A DNA stretch of 64,000 nucleotides from Staphylococcus pseudoxylosus (GTDB lineage Bacteria > Bacillota > Bacilli > Staphylococcales > Staphylococcaceae): positions 1 to 64,000 of the forward strand of contig NZ_RCVN01000004.1 in assembly GCF_003697915.1 (NCBI RefSeq), written 5' to 3'. Each line of letters opens with the position of its first letter. Position 1 is the stretch's first letter. Both the position numbers and the translations under genes were made by a program. The notes beneath the pieces are model-generated. The model was not told the origin of the DNA. It saw only the letters and a list, made by a program, of their open reading frames with translations, and ran no database searches. Shown here in pieces: positions 58,116 to 64,000 of this stretch.

Positions 58116-58290
58116 TATCGGGAACAATTAATATTATTGCAAACATGTTCCCGAATGTCAACACATTAAGTATATTTATTTTACGTTTTTAATTAAATTG
58201 CGATTAATTTCCTATTTAAAGGGATTTTTATCTTTTTCTATTGTGCTTATTGGGAACGTGTGTTATATTTGTATTGTTCCAATACGGAAA
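58116..58290. promoter_or_regulatory. CI/Cro divergent promoters and operators
   Basis: Operator half-sites CGGGAAC occur at 58119-58125, inverted at 58147-58153, at 58252-58257 (GGGAAC) and as GTTCC at 58276-58280. The minus (lytic) promoter has TTGACA (58161-58156) with TAATAT (58136-58131); the plus promoter has TTGTGC (58241-58246), a 17-base spacer and TATATT (58264-58269). Operators lie inside both spacers. A further TTCGGGAACG lies at 57874-57883 near the end of cro. Confidence 0.75.
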
Positions 58291-58315
58291 CAAAATAAAA
58301 GGACGGTACTTAACT

Positions 58316-58645
58316 ATGAGAAACAACGATGAAATCATTACTGTGATAACCAATTTAATGGACAAACAAAATCTATCAACTAGTGAATTAGCGCGCAGAA
58401 CTAATATGGCTAAATCTACAGTTTCAAGATATTTAAATAAATCCAGAGAATTTCCGTTAAACAGAGCGGATGATTTTGCCAATGTTCTTAAAGTTACACC
58501 TGAATATTTGTTAGGTTTAGAGGAGAAACAAACGAAAAATTCTTTTGAAACCATTGCTGCTCATTTAGATGGTGATTTAACAGAAGAAGAATGGCAAGAG
58601 ATATTGGATTATGCAGAATTCGTTAAAAGCAAGCGTAAAAAATAA
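58316..58645 (+). CDS. CI-like prophage repressor (XRE family)
   Basis: Protein of about 109 residues from the ATG at 58316, with AAAGGACGG upstream. The helix-turn-helix is LMDKQNLSTSELARRTNMAKSTVSRYLNKSREFPLN. It is short and has no S24 autocleavage domain, so derepression is more likely through the neighbouring ImmA-type protease or the antirepressor than through RecA-stimulated self-cleavage. It is divergent from cro. Confidence 0.88.
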   Translation: MRNNDEIITVITNLMDKQNLSTSELARRTNMAKSTVSRYLNKSREFPLNRADDFANVLKVTPEYLLGLEEKQTKNSFETIAAHLDGDLTEEEWQEILDYAEFVKSKRKK

Positions 58646-58656
58646 GGAGTGTTTCC

Positions 58657-59121
58657 ATGAGAAATTATGAAAATTTGTTAGCTGAGTATGATGACGAAAT
58701 CATCATTGAGGAAACTAATTTAAAGAAAGGTCTTGCTGGTTTATATTTAGGTGAAGTCATCCTTATTGAAAAACACATGAATTCTGTAAATAAACTCGAA
58801 ACTTTGTATGAAGAAATCGGACATCACTTAGTTACATATGGAGATATTCGAGATCAATCCAAAATGTTAAATCGAAAATTCGAATTAAAAGCAAGACGTT
58901 TAGGCTCTGAACTAGCTATTTCCCTTGATGGGATTATTGATGCTTTCTTCCATGGAGTACATAACTTGTTTGAGATGTCAGAATATTTTAACGTTTCGGA
59001 GGATTATGTATTAAATACATTGAAGCATTACAAAATGAAATATGGTTTAGATGTATATTACAAGGGTTATGTAATTAAATTCGAACCTTTACAAGTGTTC
59101 GAACATTACAACTGGGAATAA
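58657..59121 (+). CDS. ImmA/IrrE-type metallopeptidase
   Basis: Protein of 154 residues. The zinc motif region reads LETLYEEIGHHLVTYGD, a known phage variant (ExxGHH) of HExxH, with a following Glu-rich helix (RKFELKARRLGSELA) that supplies a third ligand (E in FELKA). It follows CI by 11 bases and probably cleaves it, as ImmA does for ImmR in ICEBs1. This is inferred from family and context. Confidence 0.88.
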   Translation: MRNYENLLAEYDDEIIIEETNLKKGLAGLYLGEVILIEKHMNSVNKLETLYEEIGHHLVTYGDIRDQSKMLNRKFELKARRLGSELAISLDGIIDAFFHGVHNLFEMSEYFNVSEDYVLNTLKHYKMKYGLDVYYKGYVIKFEPLQVFEHYNWE

Positions 59122-59206
59122 CCAATCTGCATCAACACGTGTAAACGTGTATGCAAATTTAGGTTGTTTAATATAAATTAACTTTATTATAAGGGAGAGG
59201 TTTAAG

Positions 59207-59758
59207 ATGGCAAAGGATGCTAAAGATTTAACAAATGAAGAATTGTTAGCAAGACAACAACAACAATTCGAAGAGTACAAAGAACAAGAAAAGAAAGGTA
59301 AGAAAAAGAAATGGTTTTGGGGTTGTGGAGGATGTCTAGTATTTATAATTATTATGGGTATTATTTTCGCTTCTTGTTCTGCATCAGTAGTAAATGAAGT
59401 TGATAAAGAAATAAATAATGATTCTGCAGAAGTAGAAAAAGATGACAATGCTTCTAAGGGACAAAAAGCAGCGTTAAATTCTGCTAAAACTTATGCAGAT
59501 ACAATGCACATGTCTAAAGATGGTATTTATGATCAATTAACTTCTGATGCTGGAGACCAATTCTCTGACGAAGACGCACAATATGCTGTAGACCATTTAA
59601 AAGCTGATTATAAAGAAAATGCATTAAAGTCTGCTGAATCTTATCAAGAGGACCAAAATATGTCCAAAGATGGCATATACGACCAATTGACTTCAAGTTA
59701 CGGTGATAAATTCACAGAAGAAGAAGCTCAATATGCAGTCGATAACTTAGAAAAATAA
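59207..59758 (+). CDS. Ltp-type surface protein with two repeats (superinfection exclusion)
   Basis: Protein of 183 residues. A charged N-terminus (1-40) precedes a hydrophobic segment (about 42-60) ending IIFASCSAS, which could be a lipobox with cysteine or a simple anchor. Two C-terminal Ltp repeats follow: AALNSAKTYADTMHMSKDGIYDQL...AQYAVDHL and ALKSAESYQEDQNMSKDGIYDQL...AQYAVDNL. Ltp proteins of Streptococcus phage TP-J34 block DNA injection by incoming phage. It lies in the lysogeny module and has its own terminator. Confidence 0.85.
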   Translation: MAKDAKDLTNEELLARQQQQFEEYKEQEKKGKKKKWFWGCGGCLVFIIIMGIIFASCSASVVNEVDKEINNDSAEVEKDDNASKGQKAALNSAKTYADTMHMSKDGIYDQLTSDAGDQFSDEDAQYAVDHLKADYKENALKSAESYQEDQNMSKDGIYDQLTSSYGDKFTEEEAQYAVDNLEK

Positions 59759-59762
59759 TTTA

Positions 59763-59791
59763 TATAGCCCCATGTAGGGGCTTATATATTT
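59763..59791 (+). terminator. Terminator after the Ltp-like gene
   Basis: TAGCCCC-ATGTA-GGGGCTTA hairpin followed by a T-rich tract. Confidence 0.8.
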
Positions 59792-59822
59792 TATATGAAA
59801 ATATTAAGGGAGTAATGCAAAA

Positions 59823-60365
59823 ATGAAAAAAATATTATTTTTAATATTAGTTAGTTTTTTAGTTTTGACAGCATGTGGCAATAAAGAAGAAACCAAATCA
59901 GAGGATAAGAAGGAAACTAAAGCGTCTGATAAAGAAAGTGAAAAAGACAATAAGAAGTCTAATGATCATAAAGAATCAAATGAAGATAAAGATAAATCAG
60001 ATGATAAATCTAATGAAGAAGTAGCTTCACAAGATAAAACTACAGAACAACCTGTACAGTCACAAGAACAAGTAAATAATCAAGAACAGCAGACTACACA
60101 ACAGCCCATTCAATCACAAGAGCAAACTAATGCAGTCAATGAACAAGACGGTTTCACTAGTGGACCAACAGAAGAAAACCCCGCAAATCTCAATCCTAAC
60201 GAAGAACAAAACACTAATATGAACGGCGACCATGTAGTTTCTCCAGGCTGGACACAAGAAGAACAAAGTGCAGCATACGAAGAATACAAAAAAGGAAAAC
60301 AAGCACAAGCAGCAGCTGGACCAAGTGCAGTACCTGGCGCAGGTTTAATGGATTTAGATGAATAA
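59823..60365 (+). CDS. Prophage lipoprotein
   Basis: Lipoprotein of 180 residues with a clean lipobox (MKKILFLILVSFLVLTAC, Cys18). Next comes a very charged Lys/Glu/Asp stretch (20-65), then a Gln/Thr-rich low-complexity part (65-110). The C-terminal tail (PGWTQEEQSAAYEEYKKGKQAQ) is conserved-looking. It sits in the lysogeny operon beside the Ltp-like gene, so exclusion or surface alteration is likely; function not proven. Confidence 0.82.
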   Translation: MKKILFLILVSFLVLTACGNKEETKSEDKKETKASDKESEKDNKKSNDHKESNEDKDKSDDKSNEEVASQDKTTEQPVQSQEQVNNQEQQTTQQPIQSQEQTNAVNEQDGFTSGPTEENPANLNPNEEQNTNMNGDHVVSPGWTQEEQSAAYEEYKKGKQAQAAAGPSAVPGAGLMDLDE

Positions 60366-60422
60366 CTTTAAGTGTATTTGATTATGTACAAAATTTTCAT
60401 CTATTTTAAAGGAGGGATATAT

Positions 60423-60581
60423 ATGAGAGTTATAAGTTGTAGGATTAAAAGAAGCAATATAATTTATGAAGTTGAATCAGATAGCGGAAATATCTTTTAT
60501 AAATCTCTACCCAAAAAAGTAACTGCAAATGAAGCAAATAAACGCTTAAGAAAAGTTTCGGATAAAGTCGATAAAAAATAA
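60423..60581 (+). CDS. Small basic protein before integrase
   Basis: Fifty-two residues from the ATG at 60423 with AAAGGAGGG upstream: MRVISCRIKRSNIIYEVESD, ending in a Lys/Arg-rich helix (NEANKRLRKVSDKVDKK). Position directly ahead of int could suit a recombination directionality factor, but the sequence is not a recognised excisionase. Confidence 0.6.
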   Translation: MRVISCRIKRSNIIYEVESDSGNIFYKSLPKKVTANEANKRLRKVSDKVDKK

Positions 60582-60588
60582 TGAAGTT

Positions 60589-60617
60589 ATAGGGCCTTTC
60601 TACGCCCTATATATTTT
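60589..60617 (+). terminator. Terminator ahead of integrase
   Basis: ATAGGGC-CTTTCTAC-GCCCTAT hairpin followed by ATATTTTT. Confidence 0.75.
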
Positions 60618-60640
60618 TATCTTTTTTAGGAGGAATGAAT

Positions 60641-61672
60641 ATGCCAGTAAATAAAGATGGTAAAAATTGGAAGTACGACTTTAGAATAAATGGTAAAAGA
60701 TATAGGAAAGCAGGATTTCCAAAGAAAATAGATGCAACGATTGCTATGAATGAAGCTTTTGAAAAAGCAAATAAAGGTTTCATACTTGATAACAACATCG
60801 CTTTTATTGATTACTTTAACAAGTGGATTACAACGCACAAAGAACCTTATTTGACACCTAGAGCATTACAAACATATCATAACGCTAAAAATATTTTTGA
60901 AAAGTATCTAGGTAATATACCTATAAAAGAGTTAAATAGAACAAATTACCAAGAGTTGATCAACGATTATGCAAAGAACCATGCTACTGAGTCAGTAAGA
61001 AAATTGAATAATTGCTTACGTGCAGCCATTCAAGATGCAGTATATGAAGGAATGTTGTATAAAGACCCGACACATCGTGTAATCGTAAAGGGAGCCATTA
61101 AAGAAAAACCAGAAGAATTTAAATTTATGAGTTTGAAAAATTATTATAATCTTAAAGATTATGCGAAAAGTAAAAATAAACTATCTTATTTGTTCATTTA
61201 TTTAGCAATTGTCACAGGTGCAAGATTTAGCGAAATAAAAAAAATGCAATATAAAGATTTCAATGTAAATAATGAAACTGTTCATATACGTGGCACAAAA
61301 AATGAAACATCAGATCGTGTAATTAAAATTACAAAAGAAGATATTAAACATGTAAGACAAGTTTTAAACGACTTCCCTATTAATTTAGACGGAGATATAT
61401 TCAGAACTGGTGCAAACTTAATTACTCATAATGCTGTAAGTAAAGTTTTACAAAGGTTTTGTTTGAATAATCAATTAGGCAATTATACTCTACACTCAAT
61501 TAGACATACACATTGTTCAATGTTATTGCATGAAGGCATTTCTATTCATTATATTTCTAAAAGATTAGGTCATGCAGATATTGCCACTACACTATCTACG
61601 TACAGTCATCTATTGGAAGAGAGTCAAAAACAAGAAGAGGAAAAAACGCTGGAAGTCTTGCGCCACATGTAA
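60641..61672 (+). CDS. int: Tyrosine-type phage integrase
   Basis: Protein of 343 residues from the ATG at 60641 with AGGAGG upstream. The N-terminal AP2-like arm-binding domain contains WKYDFRINGKRYRKAGFPKK; a SAM-like core-binding domain follows (about 60-150). The catalytic domain has Arg in VTGARFSEIK, HSIRHTHC (His-x-x-Arg), LGHADIATTLSTYSHL (His and nucleophile Tyr). It integrates the phage into tRNA-Ser; attR lies 170 bases downstream. Confidence 0.96.
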   Translation: MPVNKDGKNWKYDFRINGKRYRKAGFPKKIDATIAMNEAFEKANKGFILDNNIAFIDYFNKWITTHKEPYLTPRALQTYHNAKNIFEKYLGNIPIKELNRTNYQELINDYAKNHATESVRKLNNCLRAAIQDAVYEGMLYKDPTHRVIVKGAIKEKPEEFKFMSLKNYYNLKDYAKSKNKLSYLFIYLAIVTGARFSEIKKMQYKDFNVNNETVHIRGTKNETSDRVIKITKEDIKHVRQVLNDFPINLDGDIFRTGANLITHNAVSKVLQRFCLNNQLGNYTLHSIRHTHCSMLLHEGISIHYISKRLGHADIATTLSTYSHLLEESQKQEEEKTLEVLRHM

Positions 61673-61683
61673 TACAGAGTTGA

Positions 61684-61755
61684 ATGGTCAACGCTTTGGT
61701 CAATGGTAGCAGAATAATATTGTTTTGTGGTCATCTTGACCATGAAATGACCAAA
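61684..61755. promoter_or_regulatory. Candidate integrase arm sites, right end
   Basis: ATGGTCAA, TTGGTCAA, GTGGTCAT, TTGACCAT and ATGACCAA occur between int and attR, in both orientations. The same heptamer appears at 16251-16271 inside attL. Confidence 0.55.
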
Positions 61756-61778
61756 ATAATAAAAGCGTTTAAAACAAA

Positions 61779-61815
61779 AAAATACCGAAACCCTATTATA
61801 TCAAGAGTTTCGGCA
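61779..61815 (-). terminator. Phage-encoded terminator for tRNA-Ser
   Basis: On minus, GCCGAAACTCTTGATATAGG followed by a GTTTCGG arm and seven T. It lies inside the prophage directly downstream of tRNA-Ser and replaces the host terminator displaced to 16134-16193. Confidence 0.75.
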
Positions 61816-61841
61816 CTTAAGAACAACTTATAAAATCTAAT

Positions 61842-61861
61842 TTACGGAAACGGAGGGATTC
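61842..61861. repeat. attR core (20 bp)
   Basis: Identical to 16195-16214 and forming the last bases of tRNA-Ser, so integration leaves the tRNA intact. Confidence 0.92.
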
Positions 61862-61933
61862 GAACCCTCGCGCCGCTTTCACGACCTACACCCTTAGCAG
61901 GGGCGCCTCTTCAGCCAACTTGAGTACGTTTCC
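61845..61933 (-). tRNA. tRNA-Ser (anticodon GCU)
   Basis: Class II tRNA with a long variable arm; acceptor GGAAACG pairs with CGTTTCC, the anticodon loop is CTGCTAA and the T loop is GGTTCGAATCC. No encoded CCA is seen. The 3' end is supplied by the phage att core. Confidence 0.95.
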
Positions 61934-61935
61934 AA

Positions 61936-62010
61936 TGGCTCCACAGGTAGGACTCGAACCTACGACCGATCGGTTAACAGCCGATAGCTCTACCACTGAG
62001 CTACTGTGGA
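61936..62010 (-). tRNA. tRNA-Asn (anticodon GUU)
   Basis: Acceptor TCCACAG/CTGTGGA, anticodon loop CTGTTAA, T loop GGTTCGAGTCC, and CCA encoded. It lies 2 bases upstream of tRNA-Ser in the same transcript. Confidence 0.96.
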
Positions 62011-62163
62011 ATAATTAATGCCTTTAATCAAGCACAAATACTATTATATCAACTATCTTTAATTTTTCAAGAGGTATGTAAAAAAAATATGCGGAATATT
62101 TACACTAAATTAATATAATATTCCACATATGCCTTTTTTACATTTTTTATTCACTAATTTTCA

Positions 62164-62727
62164 CTATTTCGCTTCAAATAACGAATATTTTGCCAATGCT
62201 TCATATATATTTAATTGTGGTTTCGTATAATCAATAGGCGAATCAGGATCAAATGTAGCAACTCTAGCCGCCCTATCCATCATGTAATAATAATATATGC
62301 CATTTAAATATTGGTGATGCATACTATGAGCAGAAATATTAGCTACAATACTTTGATTATCTACAAAAGTAACCTTACATTTCTTTTCTTTTAACGGTCT
62401 AATATGATGTACGTAATGGATATTGATCCAAGTATTATCTGCTTTACGATCAGAGTGTGTGGGAAAGAAATACGTGGGAAATAGTGGAGTGAATAGAATA
62501 GGTGGTTTACTACTTATACCGGTAATACGCATAGTATCTTCCTTTTTAAATACATAACTGCTACCATAAAATCTACAAGAACGGTCGATGATTTTAGACA
62601 CACGTTCTTTAATAATTTGACTGTCGGCTTTATACCTAAGCAAGTAACTACCTTCATATTGTCCAGTAGCTAAATTACATGGTTGTAAAACCATATCACC
62701 TTTTTTAATAATGTACGGTTGAATCAT
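62164..62727 (-). CDS. comK: Competence transcription factor ComK
   Basis: Regulator of 187 residues. The central signature ERVSKIIDRSCRFYGSSYVFKK followed by ISSKPPILFTPLFPTYFFPT matches Bacillus ComK (IVDRSCRFFGSSY, ISHKPPI). It activates DNA-uptake genes by binding AT-rich K-boxes. In staphylococci comK lies close to lplA and is normally silent. AGGAGG is present before ATG. The frame is intact. Confidence 0.93.
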   Translation of the reverse strand: MIQPYIIKKGDMVLQPCNLATGQYEGSYLLRYKADSQIIKERVSKIIDRSCRFYGSSYVFKKEDTMRITGISSKPPILFTPLFPTYFFPTHSDRKADNTWINIHYVHHIRPLKEKKCKVTFVDNQSIVANISAHSMHHQYLNGIYYYYMMDRAARVATFDPDSPIDYTKPQLNIYEALAKYSLFEAK

Positions 62728-62980
62728 TATTGTTACCTCCTTTATAACTTTTGGTGATACTCAAATAATATATCATCAACATCTTAAAATCAATAAATAT
62801 TATAAATATTTTTATAGATTTTCTACAATCAATTTTTAGTATACTGCTTTTTTCAATTTTTCATTTTCAGTAAACTTGCAATTAGCACTAATTTTTTCGG
62901 AAAAGTCAGAATATTCATTGATTTAAAAATTAAAACCTTGTATACTATATGTAAATAAAGATAGAGAGGTTGTGACGTTT

Positions 62981-63199
62981 ATGAAACACAATACACATGT
63001 AAAATACAATACATTAGAATCGTTTGTATCAACAATTAACGACTTAGGTATTGAATTAATCATCGATGAATCTTTACGTAATGTCCGCAAGCAACAGTTG
63101 GAACAACTTATCGATAATGCGCTTAAAAATAAAAACGAGAATGATTTCAAACGTTATACGGAAGAATATAGAAACTTGGAGGAATTCCTCGTTGGTTAA
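62981..63199 (+). CDS. IDEAL-domain protein
   Basis: About 72 residues, MKHNTHVKYNTLESFVSTIN, with the C-terminal helix RKQQLEQLIDNALKNKNENDFKRYTEEYRNLEEFL; the LIDNAL segment corresponds to the IDEAL motif of small Firmicutes proteins. A GTG nine bases upstream is an alternative start. It is divergent from comK; in Bacillus, IDEAL proteins occur near ComK-related regulation, but any link here is inference. Confidence 0.78.
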   Translation: MKHNTHVKYNTLESFVSTINDLGIELIIDESLRNVRKQQLEQLIDNALKNKNENDFKRYTEEYRNLEEFLVG

Positions 63200-63222
63200 T
63201 TTAAAAGCTTGTTATTTAAAAT

Positions 63223-63268
63223 AAGGTCTATTCCCTACTTACAAATTAAGTTAGCGAATAGACCTTTT
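63223..63268. terminator. Bidirectional terminator
   Basis: AAGGTCTATTC...GAATAGACCTT hairpin flanked by A and T runs, between the convergent IDEAL gene and lplA. Confidence 0.8.
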
Positions 63269-63298
63269 ATATTTTAAAAATAGTCTATGTTTAAATTT

Positions 63299-64000
63299 TT
63301 ATGACATAAGTCTAATCAGTTCATGTCTATCGATATCTCCAAAATAATGATAAATATCATAATTTGAAAGCGCCTCTTCAATACTATCAAATTCATGCAT
63401 TGTACCTTCTAATGCATTTTCTAATTCCGTAATATCCCCTTCACCGAAGAAATCACCGAAAATTTTTGCATGTTCTATGCGTCCTTTCTTTACATCTAAT
63501 TTAATCTGCACAAAACCTTTTTCAAATTTTTCTTCTCTTTCAAAATTATATTTAGGATTTCTACCATAATTCCATTCCCAAGTACGATATTTTTCATTGC
63601 TTAACTTTTCTATTTTTTCCCAATCTTCATCCGTAAGTTTATATTCTTCTACTTGAGTTTCTCCAAAAATACTTTTTAGAATTATTTCTTTAAATTCATC
63701 TATATCTATAGGCTCATCTAAGAATTCAGAAATATTCGCAACTCTACTTCTTACAGATTTAATACCTTTAGATTTAATTTTTGCTGGGTTCACTCTTAAA
63801 GCATTCTGAACTTCATCAAGTTCACTATTCAACATTAAAGTACCATGGCTAAACATGCGGTCTTTTACTTTTACCATAGCATTTCCTGATATTTTAGCTT
63901 CACCAACTTGAATGTCATTTCTTCCGCTTAAGTTTGCATCAAACCCAAGCGATTTCAATGCTTCAACAATTGGTTCAGTAAATTTTTGGAAATTATGGAA
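63299..64000 (-). CDS. lplA: Lipoate-protein ligase LplA, truncated by window edge
   Basis: C-terminal part of lipoate-protein ligase; the frame is open to the window edge (FHNFQKFTEPIVEALKSLG upstream of the first internal start). FSGRNDIQVGEAKISGNA-type motif is seen as LSGRNDIQVGEAKISGNAMV, with the catalytic Lys in KISGNA. It attaches free lipoate to dehydrogenase E2 and GcvH proteins using ATP. The C-terminal accessory domain (from about YKLTDEDW) is complete. Confidence 0.92.
   Translation of the reverse strand, partial: FHNFQKFTEPIVEALKSLGFDANLSGRNDIQVGEAKISGNAMVKVKDRMFSHGTLMLNSELDEVQNALRVNPAKIKSKGIKSVRSRVANISEFLDEPIDIDEFKEIILKSIFGETQVEEYKLTDEDWEKIEKLSNEKYRTWEWNYGRNPKYNFEREEKFEKGFVQIKLDVKKGRIEHAKIFGDFFGEGDITELENALEGTMHEFDSIEEALSNYDIYHYFGDIDRHELIRLMS

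Larger units (their letters stand above)
16195..61861. mobile_element. Complete temperate siphovirus prophage
   Basis: Bounded by a 20-bp direct repeat that is the 3' end of tRNA-Ser. It holds every module in the usual staphylococcal order: integrase, exclusion lipoproteins, CI/Cro switch, recombination and replication, late regulators, cos-type packaging, HK97-like head, long non-contractile tail, holin and endolysins, then cargo genes at attL. The layout (HNH, P27 TerS, TerL, portal, ClpP-type protease, capsid) is that of Sfi21-like cos phages. I saw no broken core gene, so it may be inducible. The 1957-residue tape measure suggests a tail near 300 nm. Confidence 0.95.

Noticed and set aside
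58228..58554. Minus-strand frame opposite the CI repressor
   Set aside because: No ribosome site and it covers a clear helix-turn-helix gene on plus.

Overview
The window is chromosomal DNA of a low-GC Staphylococcus, most likely a coagulase-negative species, carrying one complete prophage. The evidence for the genus is a truncated atl autolysin gene, a menFDHB operon divergent from menA, an IsaB-like secreted antigen, SarZ/MgrA-type MarR regulators, comK and lplA, plus strong GGAGG ribosome sites in AT-rich DNA. I cannot name the species from sequence alone.

Left chromosomal flank (1-16194): the 3' part of atl, a MarR regulator, an acyltransferase-3 membrane protein, a PLP aminotransferase, a SarZ-like regulator, the menaquinone genes menB-menH-menD-menF (minus) and menA (plus), a GNAT acetyltransferase, a TM2 protein, a 28-residue basic peptide, an IsaB-like protein and an 18-residue phenol-soluble-modulin-like peptide.

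Prophage (16195-61861, about 45.7 kb) sits in the 3' end of tRNA-Ser(GCU), bounded by a 20-bp direct repeat. The right end holds integrase, two surface lipoproteins, an ImmA-type protease and the CI repressor, all on plus. Leftwards on minus come Cro, antirepressor, ERF/SSB recombination, replication (initiator plus DnaC-like loader), RusA, many small early genes, the RinB/RinA-like late switch, a candidate cos region, P27-type terminase, an HK97-type head, a siphovirus tail with a 1957-residue tape measure, a baseplate with a beta-helix spike, a holin and two separate endolysins. Translational recoding is visible at three places: a -1 shift making tail chaperone G/GT, and twin +1 shifts at CCC-stop that add related 20-residue tags to both the major capsid and major tail proteins.

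The segment between the lysis genes and attL is the usual position for lysogenic-conversion cargo. It holds a secreted YiiX/NlpC-like hydrolase, a DUF3139 protein, a ladder of orphan minus-strand terminators with paired repeats, an XRE regulator, a small membrane protein, a YolD-like protein and, right at attL, a complete class I terpene synthase (DDxxD at 81-85, NSE motif at 216-224, sensor Arg171, C-terminal Arg-Phe). A terpene cyclase as phage cargo in Staphylococcus is the most striking feature here; its prenyl diphosphate substrate would come from the host.

Right flank (61862-64000): the rest of tRNA-Ser, tRNA-Asn, comK, an IDEAL-domain protein and a truncated lplA.
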